The position numbers and the translations under genes are program-made. Positions 10,545-22,986 of a DNA stretch of 64,000 nucleotides are shown in pieces. The notes under the pieces were generated by a model. The model had not been told where the DNA came from. It saw only the letters and a program-made list of their open reading frames with translations, and made no database searches. The DNA lies in contig JAYKXP010000002.1 of NCBI GenBank assembly GCA_037176845.1, positions 434,001 to 498,000 on the forward strand. The letters are read 5' to 3'. Source of the stretch: Paramarasmius palmivorus (Eukaryota; Basidiomycota; Agaricomycetes; Agaricales; Marasmiaceae). Every line of letters begins with the position of its first letter. Position 1 is the stretch's first letter.

Positions 10545-12677
10545 TTAAATAGCGAAAGCACTGATATCTGTGGTAGCTTGCCACCACGACAACGATGAAG
10601 CCGTATCTCCTGAGTCTGAATGTGTTGAGCATATCGTCATGTTTAGATGGAGGATGACTATACCTTCTCCGCGCTCTCCCAGTTGTGTCTCCTTCGGCTC
10701 AGGGTCAAGAATTGACACCGCAAGGGAACGAGCAAAGTCCGAAGTGGCTGGATCGAAGCCTCTTGCAACTTGCCATGTATGAAGAGCGTCATACACATAT
10801 TTCGGCCACGAGAAGAAGGACACTTCAGCATGCATCAAGACCACATTCGGCAGACGTAAACGTTTGCGTTCATGTTCGGAGATCTGAGTGGCACCATTTG
10901 CGTCGAATGTCCAAAAGGATATTGACCGGTTTGTCCAATTGTCCACCTCCGAGAACCGTGTCGGCGGGGGTTGGATGAAGAGATAGACGGCAGGGTGAGC
11001 CAGAGTCGAATTGAAGCTCGAGGAATCGAGTGACGAGGGACTTGGATCCGAAACTGCTTCTTGATCAGCCTTGAGTGACAATTTCGCGTAGAAGCTAGCC
11101 AGAACTATGACTTCCGAGTCAGAGGTGCCGAATTAACTATGTATTGCATGCCTACAGCAACTGTGGATCTCTTCACTGCTATCTTCGTCGAAAATGCGGT
11201 GGGCTTGGGAAAGCCATGCCTTGTCAACCAGATCCCTGGGCCAGAAGGTTCCATGAAAAGTTACGCGGTCGCTCGGGTTGAACTTTGCAAAGTCAAAGGA
11301 GAACCTAGATCGTACGGCATAAGTATAGCTAGCGTTCACGGAAAGGGCTGCTCACCGCCTAAATCCACCCCCAACATTGGTTCCATTGAAGAAAGCGGCA
11401 CTTCCAAAGACTTTCCACGAACTGTACAGATCTTCCTGTCTCTTGGTCAACGGTCTTCGCCTCATAGCCGAATGAACGACACCAAAACTGAGATCATGCA
11501 ATAATTCAGGAGCTTGACCGTACCCGGGCGGTCCCCGCACGTTTCGCCACAAACCATCGCCGCCTTTCTTCCACACTCCGTGATTCCCTGTACATGCCGC
11601 CTTGGAGCACTGATGGTCGACGTCGAGGAGAGTACCAGTGCATGTTGACCGAGGGGTGTCCTTGGCATAGTCCAATATGTAACCATCAAGACCTCGAACG
11701 TCTATCTTGCTGAGGTATTGAACGAAAGTGTCGGGCTTGAGCATGTCTACTGTGGACGGTACGTCCTTGGTAATTCCTAGTCTCCACTTGGCGTCGAAAG
11801 AGGGTCCAGTGGGTCCACGCGAGAACTGGCCGCTTTTGGTATTCAGCCAGACTTCCCATTCCAAGCATCCCATACGTCTCTAAGTCAAGCTAGTTAGTCC
11901 AAAGTTATTGTAAATGCAAACGTAGTACTCACGCCCAGCATCCCGACGTACAAGGTCATCCAAAACGTCTCCTTGGAGTAGAAGTGAGACATGGGCAGCC
12001 AGTCTAAATAAATGTTTCGAGTATACTCACGCAGGAAATGGGACTACGACGTACCGTCATAGAAAATGAGTCCAGGGACTTCCGAGCGATTCACGCCAAA
12101 TAGTTGGAATAGCATGGTCGTATTACTAGCAATGGGGGTCAGTGTATGTATTAGTACTACTGCACATACACATACTTGTAATCGGTGTGCTTCAAGAAGC
12201 TGTCCGTCCATATCTGTCCCCGACCAATAAGCATAGACCATAATTGAGATGATCATGTAGGGCATACCTTCGATGCATCCTGCCCACTATATGTAACCAA
12301 CGTGAAAACGTCGCCGTCTCTGTAAAGCTTGACATGGTGAATGGATCTATGACTAGTAAGCACCCGAATAGATTGCCGATTCTCATCCCATTCCTCTTCG
12401 CAAATATCCCCAGCATGAATTCTCTTGATCTTGTAAATATCACCAAGAATAATTTCCCGATACTGTAATCCACCACGATGAGCTAGAATCGTGGTAACAG
12501 CGACATCGTACCTACCTGTTCCAGATTGCTAAGCTCCTTCCTCCGCTGTCGTTTCACCGCTGGTCTTTTATGTCCTGTCACGCAAATGTTGACGGTCGAA
12601 TTGTTGTGTTGGTCACGATAAACGACATTCGTCGCATTCCCCTGGATTGTCACGTCGTGAGCGTCGGTGAAAGACAT
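10545..12677 (-). CDS. Family U copy 1, uncharacterised protein with N-terminal Q-Y/H-N module
   Basis: I do not know this family's function. Predicted exons (minus): 12677-12516, 12462-12268, 12213-12176, 12125-12055, 12003-11933, 11879-11356, 11304-11156, 11104-10664, 10615-10545. This gives about 573 aa with all phases consistent. Exon 1 carries the N-terminal module (DVTIQGNATNVVYRDQHN, residues 8-25). Next come REIILGDIYKI, a FTLVTYSGQDASK strand, the 38-nt third exon, LFGVNRSEVPGLIFYD, and WLPMSHFYSKETFW. Then come a W-L-N-T-K-S-G-x-F-x-x-G-P segment, STVDMLKPDTFVQYLS, WLSQAHRIF, a Q-P-P-P-T-R-F segment, and a C-terminal YDALHTWQVARGFDP before a short tail (SSLSWWQ). No signal peptide or membrane segment is seen. 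The last intron (10616-10663, 48 nt) keeps frame if retained. The gene is intact and lies 1.5 kb from copy 2 on the same strand. Confidence 0.82.
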
Positions 12678-13587
12678 GGTGGATTCGGATATTCAGAGCA
12701 ATATGTCGGAGCGGAAGGAAGGGAAGTTTTTGGCAGTCGACACGCACCGTATACATCTTACCAGCGCAATTCAATCGCACTGCGTCGGATAGTGCCCCGT
12801 TTGTATACTTCTTGAAATGAGCTTCCACGTTTGATAATCATCGATCCCAAGGGTCGTAGTCCTTATCGTTGTCTGCAGTATTCAAAGATTCGTGAGCTCC
12901 TTCATACCGTTTATACGGTATATTTACATAGAACATGACTTTTGTACCTAGAGGTGCTTTTTTGGCCCCTCACAGCACAGAGGCCTAGCTCGGCTAGTGA
13001 TGGGACAGTGTGGAGTACAGTAGATGCATCACCGTTCGCTAAGTTGATGGCAGAAATGAATTCGGGACCAGTTCGGGACACTGTTTCATAAAATTGTTTG
13101 GCACAACTGGGCGAATATGCATCTAAGCAAGGCGCTATGCTCCGAAGTTAGTGAATTGATGTGACTGAAGCGATGTCGATGACTCGACGATGAAGACGCA
13201 CCTCAAACAGCCGGACCCATGGAGCCAAGTGATTGCTCTCATGACGGAGTCTCCGCACTTCGAGAGACTAAGCCGCTGCTAAGCCGTAGAGTCAACACTT
13301 GCCGGCTTGCTTGATGATTGTTATGAATCCACGTCTTCCTCGGGATTACAAGAACCATGGAGTGATTTTCCCTGTGCACTCCACGTCTTCGGCGCACTAG
13401 ACTAGCTAGAGGGAGTGATTTCGATCTTGTCGCAATCTATTCAAAATCTTGTGATAGCCCAAAGGAGTTTAAAGGAAGAATCTGTAAGTGCCTGTATACT
13501 TAAAAAGTTCGAGGAGACTGCGTAGTACCTACGCCTTTAGGTAGGCCTCTCATCTCTCCTCATCACTGATTCTTACTTGCCTTTGGT
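12678..13587. other. Intergenic, upstream of family U copy 1
   Basis: No ORF with domain content, RNA gene or clear repeat is seen. It must hold the promoter of copy 1, which is read leftwards from 12677. Confidence 0.4.
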
Positions 13588-14206
13588 TGACATATTATCC
13601 AACCAAGACTCGATGGTCCGCTTAATGAATGCAGCGGTAAACGAAAGTTGTGAAAAGAGAGGTACTTGATTACCTAAGTAATACCCATGCTCAAGTTTCC
13701 GGATCCCCTAGTTTCCCGCGGCCGGAGTCTCGCTTCGAAACTCCGAACTACTTAGCGACTGTCATCGCATCTCGCAGCGCCTGGTTTCGAGACTACTCGG
13801 ACGTCCGATTCTCGAGAGGCCCGCATCAGCCCACATCTCGACCTCGGCAGTACCGTTCAAGAGCCCTCCAGGTCTTCTGGAACAGTCGCGTATCTCTGGC
13901 AAGCGCATGGGAAGACCTGTACACGGGATTCGAGCGATGGGTTGGAATAGAACGGAATGACATCCGGTGTTTTTCATAGGTTGATTTGTGCCGTATTCTC
14001 TCGTTGGGACGCTGGCATCAGTGGGGTACGAACAATGAAGATATCTCTGATACCGGGCAGCTGGCTTCTCTTTCCAATAATATATACAAGTAACAAAACC
14101 GGTGAAGTAGATACAGGAGTGGAGGACCACGACAGGCAAGTATGATTAGCAATCGGATAGGGCCCATGTTGTGCGAACACCGACTTGGATTTAAGACAAG
14201 AAATAA

Positions 14207-16762
14207 TCAGCCACTCGGCCTCCCAACAAAGTTGAGTCCTCTTGATATATCATTTCCTGGCATCCAATTAAGTAATGCAATTGGCGAAAATGTACAATTA
14301 AGACTCACTGGTGTCAGGTTGGCTCTGGATCGATGTAGCATATGTCTGGACATTGAGATACTCTGCATCATCATCCGAGTCTATGCTCGCGCTTTGGAGA
14401 ATGTAGTGGTGGCTGCCCCTATTACTGGCCCAGTCATCAAAATCAGGGAGATCTGTAGTGTTGAACTTGGGGCTATAGCGGGTGGCATGGAATCCTCGAT
14501 TAGTGTGGTCTTCGTTATGGGAAGATGTCCCTTGTTGCCATGCTTTGACGCATACTGAGGCAGAGGTCCCATTTGATGTCGTTGGTACATCCTCCTGTGT
14601 AAAGTCAGGGTGATCACGACTGGCATTTATGCGATGTGCAGTTCGGGTACTGCTACCATTCCTGTAATATGAATGCCACTTTGTTGGCCTGTCGTGGCGT
14701 CTATGATCCAGGTGAGTCAGGGCTATAATAATACTTTAGCCCGTGCACAACTGTATGCATCGAGGGCCTTGCGCACCGATAGATGGACCGTCCTGCATTC
14801 CAGCAGAGCAAGCAAAATCCAAAGTGGTTGGGTCAAAACCCCTGGCCACCTGCCATGTATGAAGAGCCTCGTAGACATACCTTGGCCATGAAAGAAATTG
14901 CACTTCTGCAGATTTCAAGACCATCTTCGGCAGTCCCAAGCATTTCCGCGTATGATCTGACATTTGAGTTGCGCCATTCTGTTTAAATGACCAGAAGGAT
15001 ATATGACCGTTTGCCCAGCCCCGAACTTCCGAGAACTGTGTCGGTGGTGGCTGGACAAAAAGATGGACATAATCAAGCTCGCGTAAAGGATCGAGATCTG
15101 GCTCTGCCTCAGTCTCTTTCGTTACTTGGAGGATCAATTGTGGTAACCCTGCGATTGCCGCTGATCAGTGAATCTGAGGAGGAACTACTTGGGCAGTGCA
15201 GACATACAACACTTCTCGTTTTCCACAGGGTCACGGTCGCCCTGGACACTAAAAATACGATGGGCCTGGGATAGCCATGCATGGGCAGATATTGTAGAGT
15301 AAGAAGATATGGCGTCGCTATCTCCGAGCCCTTTGGAGTCGAACGAAAACCTAACAGGTGCCCGTTAAACAACTTTAAACTTGAAAATTTCCCTAAAATG
15401 GGCTCACCGGGTCAGTCCATCAACGATTTCTTGATTGATGAACATGGAATCTCTTGAGGCTGACCACTCCGACCTAGGCAAACCCTGATAAATCCTGGCT
15501 ATCTCCCGCTGCTCCATGCCCGAATAAACTGCATCGAAGCACAAGCCGTCAAGTAGCACCGAAACGTCGTCAGGAATGATGCCGGAAGGATTCCCAACCT
15601 GCCAAAGGCCGTTATCGTCCTCCTTCCACTCCAGCGAACGTGGACAGTCCGACGAGCACAGGTGATCCATGCCAAGGAGCTTCTTTATGCACAAAGCGTG
15701 AACCCTGGAATAGGCAAAGCGTAAGACACTGCTATCGAGATCGTCGAGCTGAGCGGTCCCTTTGCTCAGATATTCGACATAAGTATCAGGCTTGAGCATT
15801 TCGACCATACGAGGTAAGTCATCACTATCAGGAAGAAATGGCCAGACATGTGAACCAAAAGAAGGCCCAGCTGGTCCGCTAGAAAAATGACCCTTCTTCG
15901 AGTTCAACCAGAGTTCATGACTCTCACAGTTCATAGTCCTCTGCTCGGCGTAAGTCAATCATCCATGAAACCAGATTAGCGCACTCACGGATAGTGATCT
16001 GATGTATAGAGGCGTCCAAAACAAATCTTTGCCATAGAGATGAGCCATGGGAAGCCATTCTAGACGGATGGTTTTAATTTAGTAGCATAAGATCCCGAAT
16101 GGGTTATTACACACCATCATAAAAGATAAGCGCAGGGACTTTTGAACTATTCACACCAAATAACTGCAATAGCCTAGTTCGAGAACTAATAACGCTTGTC
16201 AGTAAACCAGAGGAAGTTGATACCGAAAAGCCACGTACTCAGATTGCGAATATTTTTTGAAATCCCTCTTCCATATCTTGCCAAAGAGTAGTGTAAGATA
16301 GTATTCTTGTGACACTGAGATCGTCGTGGAAGTACCTTCAAAGCATCTCGCCCGTGATAAGTGACGGTCGTGAATTCCCTGCCATTGGCACCATATACCT
16401 CGGCACGATAAAAGTCTCTTTGGCCAACGAAATCTAGCCGAATCATCTTTCCTTGCTCATCCCGTTCTAATCCCCCAAAGTCTCGTGTACCGATTTCTTC
16501 GATCTTGTAGATATCTCCACGAATAATTTCTCGGTACTTCTCAAGTAAGCCTCTAAAAATCTGCAGTAAGCTGGCCACTCACTTGATCTAGATCGTCGGC
16601 CGCTTGCTTCCTGCTCTGCTTCCGTGTCACCACCGCTCGTCTTGTTCCCCCGACACGACTCGCGATCTTGATTATTTGGCGGTTTATGGAGTACTGATCG
16701 CCAAGCACAATATTGGTCGCATCTCCTTCGATGGTAAAGTCGCTCGCGCCGGTGAAAGCCAT
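14207..16762 (-). CDS. Family U copy 2, uncharacterised protein, ten exons
   Basis: Predicted exons (minus): 16762-16583, 16536-16336, 16276-16239, 16185-16115, 16059-15989, 15943-15408, 15350-15208, 15160-14749, 14700-14309, 14256-14207. All phases agree, giving about 697 aa. Exons 3-5 have exactly the same sizes (38, 71, 71 nt) as in copy 1. Exon 1 has the N-terminal module (DFTIEGDATNIVLGDQY, residues 8-24). The body matches copy 1: REIIRGDIYKIEE, FTTVTYHGRDALK, VPALIFYD, WLPMAHLYGKDLFW, WLNSKKGHFSSGPAGP, MVEMLKPDTYVEYLSK, AWLSQAHRIFS, VQPPPTQF and YEALHTWQVARGFDPTT. Exons 9-10 add a polar, Ser/Thr/Asp-rich tail that is also open in copy 3, which is why I extended past the TAA that follows LCTG. 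The gene is intact. The first in-frame ATG of the module was chosen because it is conserved in all copies. Function unknown. Confidence 0.82.
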
Positions 16763-17701
16763 AGTGGTCTTGATGGATGTCAAATGCAAGGTAGATGGGC
16801 GAAGGTGGGGAAGGATAATGGTTCAGTAACACAGCATGAAACTTCACACAGTCCGTGTTGTTCTTGTTTGGGTTACGCTGAGCGTCTAGATGAGCTTTGA
16901 ATGGAGGCTGTTCGAGCAATATGTACTAATCTGTACTAATGTAGCGCTGTTGCTAGGACCAACAGGAACCAGCGAATGAGCATATGCAGTCGGGATCTCG
17001 GGAGGAAGTCCTTGCACCTCAGACAGATTCTAGCTTCGACCTAGATGTAGCTTCGACCCCTGAGGACTACAGATCCTTGACTTGAAACACACTGAAGGAA
17101 CGAGTAAGCATCTCAACTTGCATTTTGACTCACAGGATGTAGACACTTACACTGATAAGTTCCGAAAGTTCCATAGTGCCTTCTCTTGTTATCCCGAAGC
17201 TTCTGAACCAGCCTGATGCTCGTCTCCCAGTCTTCTACGGATTATGTTTTGGTTTTCATCGTACACAGTGATCGCTCTGACGATGGCCATAATGAGCGAC
17301 AAAAAGGTTTCGGAAAGTGCGGAACTGGTACCGACCTTGTACAATGTATGTCCTCCCGGGCCGGCGTTCCTGGCGAATCATAACAACATAGCAGAAAATC
17401 ATGATAGCTTCGTCGAACGCTCTGGTGGGCATGACTGGCGATGTGTCCAAAGGCAACGTGGACGCAAAGCGGCAAAGGGAATAGCAGGTTCGCTGGCTAC
17501 AATCAACCGTGCGCGTGAGGATAAAAGGCAAAAGGAAAAATATTTCCAGGCTGAAATTGAGTACTGAGCGCTGTGCCATACATATTGGAGGTATTAGTCT
17601 TGAAACAATCCTTTATAACAGGACGCTCCAGGTATTCACTCTAGGAGGTATTTCCTGGTCGGTTTCTGGAATTTTGGGTGACGCGGAGAAAGCGAGAGCA
17701 A
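16763..17701. other. Duplicated spacer with a short shared reading frame
   Basis: This spacer is an inverted copy of about 44390-45216. Both carry a short readable stretch (+ strand here around 17244-17510, - strand at 44559-44760) with MSDKK, PTLYNVCPP and ENHDSFVERSGGHDWRCV. Conservation of this frame between arms is suggestive, but there are indels and no domain I recognise. It could be a small gene or just young duplicated non-coding DNA. Confidence 0.4.
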
Positions 17702-18056
17702 CGAGCGCCTAACCTGCTCTCGCCCGCTCCAGAAGTTAGAACACCCACAACTGATAAACCGACACACGACCGACGCATTCCTCATTTTCTTCACCTGGCA
17801 GCCATGGCTTACACCTGCCTACGCCTAACTCATTCAATCCATTCTCTCTGCGCTCCTGTCGCAGCCTTCGTCGGCTTCAGCTGTCTTCTTACATTCCTTT
17901 TCATCCTATACCAACCCACTCCAGGTCCAGGCGTCATCTGGCATGCTTGGGATATCGTTCTCCCTTTTATCTAGATGCAGACATCAACCCAAGACCCCAC
18001 TATCGACATCTCCAGCTTTCCTCGCGACCAATGGATTCCCTTGTTGAGGTTCAGCA
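17702..18056 (+). pseudogene. 5' fragment of the metallophosphatase gene (broken copy)
   Basis: Matches, in inverted orientation, the leader and first coding part of the intact phosphatase at 41766-44029. AYTCLRLTHSIHSLCAP is followed by the membrane segment and LYQPTPGPGV, then a deletion, then DISSF..DQWIPLL. Homology stops at about 18056, so only the N-terminal anchor region is present, with no catalytic residues. It marks the inner end of the inverted duplication. Confidence 0.75.
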
Positions 18057-18614
18057 TTAGCTCCCTTCTAAATGCAATCTGAATATGTTCTACGTCCTCT
18101 ATGATATATACCCACACCTTTTTCAGTACCTCTCACCAATGGATCAATGGGCATTTTCCGACATGCGCCAAGCCTTGAAGATAGCTGGGCGGAAGACACG
18201 TGTCGGGCAGTCTTCACGCATCAGTTTCGCGGTTCGGTACAGTGCTCGATGGAAATACTGGACATACCAAGCCAGCGGGGATGGGAAGTTGAAGCGCTAA
18301 CTCATCGACACAGTCAAAAAAAAATGTATGGAAGCCACACACGAGGATTTGGGATGTATATAAGTCAGCTCGCGTATACTGAGGATTAAGGGATCAGGGA
18401 TGCCAAGGTGAGTAGCTCGCTCTCGATGTCGCCAGTGACTCTTACATTGAATTGACCACAGGAACTGCAACAACCGATCACGAACTACGGACGGGCGGTC
18501 ACACGATGTCAAAGAAGCATTTAGCGGTGTTTATTACTCGCGGCCATCATGAACTTTGGGTCAGTGATGGGGTCTAAAATCGCTACTCGTGTGCCCATAC
18601 TTCCTCATCTTAGG
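18057..18614. other. No gene supported; possible 5' leader of the esterase
   Basis: Only short ORFs. One (18085-18300) has no recognisable content. The esterase may have an additional 5' exon here, since its predicted N-terminus lacks a convincing signal peptide. Confidence 0.35.
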
Positions 18615-21225
18615 ATGAATCAGAAGCTGTGGAGGCTTTCGATCGTTGTCCTTGCTGTCTCGCGGCGAAATTGGGCTCTAAATTCCCCCAAAGGACGAGC
18701 TGTATCCTTGCTATTCGAAAACGATGCAGACTGGGAGGTGTGTAAAGCCCATACCAAACAACTGCCATGGGTTTCTGATATCGAATATAGCACTTTGCAG
18801 ATCGCTCAAGTGGATTGCTCTTCCATGAGCCTGCGACGAAGATCGAAGCGGCGGAGGTGTGTAGAGAGCATAACGAATCGTTATTTGAGTTTGAGAAGAT
18901 GAAGGAGTACGTCGTAAACCACATTTTCATTTCTCCGATAATTGACATTTATTATGCATAGCATCGACAGTCAGCTTGTCTATCAGCAGTATCTCGGAAA
19001 CTTGGATGAAGAAGTTTGGGTTTCATCTAACGGAGAAGCTTGCTCGACCTTCATCGCGGCGCCAACAATGTCTTTTGGAGACCCTATTGGGCAATTCCCA
19101 CTCTCTCAGAACGTCACCTGCATCGACAGAGACAACGCAACTGCCTTGCCATTTTTGTGCACTAACTCAGCACCCCACACTAGCAAGGTTGATACCGACT
19201 TCACGTCATCACCAAGAATCGATATCGTCTCTGAAAATACCATCTTCACAGGGTGTGTGTTCTCATATGGTTAATCTCTGGTCTCTAATGCTGCATGTTT
19301 AGCACGCGCGATCACTTGAGCTTCCGTTTCATGGGGATACCATTTGCTCAGCCACCAGTCGGGAAACTCCGTCTACGGATGCCTACGCCATGGAAAGGCG
19401 CGACTGTAGATGCTACGACGCGTAAGCTTTGTAGCCTGGCATGACCTGTTATGCGAATTATTGATTCCCTTTATCAGCGAAGTCCGGCTGTTTGCAGTAT
19501 GGTCACTTTGTCGACGGCAATGCACGCGAGTTGAATCCATGGGGTTTCAGCGAAGATTGGTGAGTTTTCTTGTCCCTGTCTCTCTTGTTCGCACTCAATG
19601 CCCAGCTTGGCAGTCTATATCTGAACGTCTTTACGCCGTATATACCATCGACGGCAACTACACCAACTACTCTCAAACCCGTGCTGGTATGGATACACGG
19701 AGGAGGCAATTTTTGCGGTCTAGGATCCGATCCGACCTTCGATGGCGGACCATTTGTTTCTCGGACAGACACAGTCATCGTCACGTTCAACTACCGACTG
19801 AACATCTTTGGCTTCCTTTCCCTCGGTGATGATGTTATCGCCGGTAATTATGCCCTCGCCGACAAGATCGCGGCACTTCAATGGGTACACGACAACATTG
19901 CTGCCTTTGGGGGAGATCCTGAGAACGTGACCGTGTTTGGGCAGTCGGCAGGTGGTTGGTCAGTGGTTGATTTGTTGAGGAGTCCACCGGCGAAGGGGCT
20001 TTTCAATCGCGCTATTGTCATGTCTGGAGGCGTTGTTACTGGCTATGCTAGTCAGGAAGTAGCAGCGGCTATGTATGGTACAGTGCTAAATCTCTTTCAT
20101 CAACCTGCTCAAGCTTACGGGTCTCCTAGAACCCCTTGTCTCGCCGCTATGCAATAGCACCGGGAACGAGCGTCTCGAGTGCCTTCAAGCACTTCCGGCA
20201 GAGCAGCTCTTGGACTTGGCACGGGGTGTCTTCTCATGGAGTTCCGTACAGGACGGAGAATACGTTCTCGATTCAGCTATCCAACAAATTGAGCAAGGTG
20301 TTGAAATCAACAAGGTGCCTGTCTTGATGGGATGGATGGCAGATGAATTTCAATCGTGTGTTTATCTTCTGTTTTCGTGGGCTGTTCTGATTGCCATATG
20401 TATCAGTGTCCTAGACATGATTTCACCAGACGAGAATGATTTTGGCAAAACGCTTACAAAGGTATTCGGGCCAGATCTAGCGAGGAAAGTATCCGATTCC
20501 GGGTTATGGAAGATCTCTGAGGAATTGACGCCATGTACTGTGTTTGATTCCCTTTACCAGGATACCCAGAACTGATTTCTCTGTATAGACAATGCTACCA
20601 TTAATGTGTATAGCGACATTATATTCCTTTGTCCAGCGGCAGAAATCATCAAAGCCGCTACCAACTCTAATGCCTTCTCCGCACTGTAAGAATATCAATT
20701 CGCTGTGAGCACTACCAGTTTCATTGACATTTTAACAGATACGCCTATGCGATGAAACGCGCCTACCCCCAACCATATCTCAACCTCCATGGTTTATGTT
20801 CCTTCCCTGTGGGTCACCCAGAAGAGCCGCATTACGCATGCCACTCGGGAGATCTCTACCCAGTGTTTGGTACCTACCATCTCCTCGAGCAACCAGCTCG
20901 TGTTCTGGAAGACATCCATTTCACGGCCCTCGTTCAAGATATGTGGGCTTCATTTGCACGAACCGGAATCCCGAATCCCGACAAGAGCTATCTCCAAGTC
21001 CGCGGCCGTGCTTATGAGAGTACTTTGAGAGTCTTAGAAGGTGAAAACGGATGGAGCTGGCCGGAAGCTGGTGCGGGAGGTGTTGCGTCTTTGGATTATC
21101 CGGGGTTGGCTGTTGAGGCGCAGTTACCGGAGCAGGAGAATGGAAGGTGTGCGTTTTTGTTGCAAGAGGGTGCGGAGACGGTGTTGCAGAGTATGACGCG
21201 TGTACTCGGGAAACCGGACCAGTAG
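18615..21225 (+). CDS. Type-B carboxylesterase/lipase, nine exons
   Basis: An alpha/beta-hydrolase of the COesterase family, which hydrolyses carboxylic esters and in fungi is usually secreted. Predicted exons: 18615-18856, 18962-19252, 19303-19421, 19478-19559, 19614-20077, 20130-20355, 20407-20534, 20589-20685, 20739-21225. Every junction is in phase, giving about 711 aa. Seen in order: FMGIPFAQPPVGKLRLR (family N-terminal signature), SEDCLYLNVFTP, oxyanion HGGG (about 273-276), and the nucleophile elbow FGQSAGG with Ser356. Later come FGTYH and SGDLYPVFG near the catalytic His, and FARTGIPNPD. The N-terminal 180 residues (LLFENDADWE, VWVSSNGEACSTF) are an extra domain. The start is uncertain: 18615 lies in an open frame that begins upstream (an ATG at 18549 is also possible), and an unseen 5' exon could supply a signal peptide. 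The gene looks intact. Confidence 0.87.
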
Positions 21226-22089
21226 TCAGAGCAGGTATGAACTCGATAGCCCCATGAACTTAAGAGAATGGTTGTTTGGCTTCATGCTAAGTACAGTACT
21301 TGAATGACGAGGGATATCCTTTTCGGGAGTGTCACTGTTACTCATCCGTGACAGCCTAGATCAGGTGACTTGCCAAATTCTGAATTCTGCCCTCACTGTT
21401 GAATTCGACCTTTCAATTCGTTAAGCTCGTCATCAAAGCCACGCACATACATACACGCGGTGAAAATCAAGTTCTCGAGGCCTCGAGGGTGGTATGAACG
21501 TGGTTAAATACTCTTCAACGCGCTGCCTGCCTTCGAGTCTTCTGAAGGATTGACTATAATCAAGAAGTAAAAGTCATTTTTCGAACGTAAAAAGTATTTT
21601 TCCAGCAGTTGCTACCTCTTTATTTCTGCTTTCTTACCTGCTATTGCAGATGTTCCTGGATATAGCCCTACCGCAAGGCTTACGCGGGAACCCACGCATT
21701 AGGATTAGTCCCGAATTAGTCCTCCCGTTTCAACTCTTCCCATCAATCAGCAAGGCCCCTCCAGTATCAGCCTCAACGGTGGTCGTCGATGAAACTCCGC
21801 TCAAAAGGAAGGGCGGCACTCGGTAGAATACCTTGGGATAGGTGAGCTGTCTATTTGTTACTGTAACACTTCTCCTTACCAGTCATTCAGGTTTCATCAA
21901 GTGTATATGCTATGTCCCAATCCACAGCCTGCGGGATTTCTACAGATTTCAATCACCACGTATCACCCACTCAGGATGACGATTATCGGTAGCCAACCGC
22001 GGGTGCGTTGGACTCCTTCCGAGACGATTCACTTTATCAAGACCGTCTGCACATCGAAGTGAGTCAAGTCGTACACTACCTGAACTCCA
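21226..22089. other. Intergenic between esterase and dehydrogenase
   Basis: No ORF over 60 codons with content. Both neighbours read rightward, so this holds the esterase 3' end and the dehydrogenase promoter. Confidence 0.45.
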
Positions 22090-22986
22090 ATGGCCTCTAA
22101 CGCGCGTGTTATTCTAGTCACTGGCTCAAACACCGGTATCGGGTACGAGCTCGTCAGATTGCTTGCCGCCAAGGGTCACACTGTCTATCTGTCTTCACGG
22201 AACGAGGAATCTGGACAAGCTGCGCTGTATGTTTTCATGACGATGACGCCATGTTTGTCTATTGACCTCTCTTCAGCAAGAAGCTCAAGGAAGAGCATAA
22301 TCTCGAGGTCAAGTACGTCCAACTGGACGTGACTGACGATGGTTCGGTATCAAAGGCCAAAGAGATCATCGAGAAGGCCGAAGGTAAACTCGATGTTCTC
22401 GTTAACAATGCAGGTACGCGTCTAAGCCTATACCAACGTACTCTTACTGACCTTTTACTCAAAAACAGCAATTGCCCTAGGCGGTATGCCCAGCCAGCTC
22501 GACATCAACCAAGTAACCCAAGTTTTGAATACCAACTACCTCGGCGTCATCCGCGTCACCACCGCCTTTATCTCCCTCATTCGTGCCGCAGGGAACGGTA
22601 TCATCTTGAACGTCAGCTCCGAAGTTGGCTCTCACACAATCCAGACTCAGCTCGGGGAACGTCTGCCACCTTTCTTGGGTGTGTATTACGGCTCAAAGGC
22701 GATCTTGAACTCGTACACCGTGTCTTTAGCTAAGGAGTTGAAGAATGAAGGGATTAGAGTGAACAGTGTTAGCCCAGGGCTGACGGAGACGAAGTTGTCA
22801 AATTATATGGGTGGAAGGTCTGCGACGGAAGGTGCTGAGGTGTTGTTGCCTTGGGTGGTTTTGGCACCGGGTGAGGACAAGACAGGTATGTCACTTGATC
22901 AACTGTGCTGGATATTTGCTTACCCCTCGGCAGGACTGTTTTACGGACATAGGACGAGCGGGAAGATTGAGGGGATTCCGTGGTAA
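22090..22986 (+). CDS. Short-chain dehydrogenase/reductase
   Basis: A classical SDR-fold NAD(P)(H)-dependent oxidoreductase; the substrate cannot be inferred. Predicted exons: 22090-22226, 22277-22413, 22469-22885, 22934-22986. Phases match, giving 247 aa, the normal length for the family. The cofactor motif TGSNTGIG is at 11-18, followed by SSRNEES, DVTD and LDVLVNNAA (NNAG-type). The catalytic set is Ser141/142 in NVSSEVG, Tyr164 and Lys168 in VYYGSKA, then RVNSVSPG. An Arg just after the first strand (SSRN) hints at NADP(H) preference. No signal peptide or membrane anchor. It lies on the same strand as the esterase 0.9 kb upstream, without evidence of a functional link. Confidence 0.92.

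Larger units (their letters stand above)
13588..18056. repeat. Left arm of a large imperfect inverted duplication
   Basis: Reverse-complementing this stretch gives the same order of elements as about 43690-51026: family U gene with its C-terminal exons, upstream spacer with a short shared ORF, then the 5' part of the metallophosphatase gene. The outer end is marked by shared sequence around 13590-13700 and 50920-51026 (for example CCATGCTCAAGTTTCC in the left arm against its complement). The inner end is inside the phosphatase coding region, near CCAATGG at about 18040 and 43735. The arms differ by point changes, small indels and the element inserted in the right arm. Confidence 0.75.
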
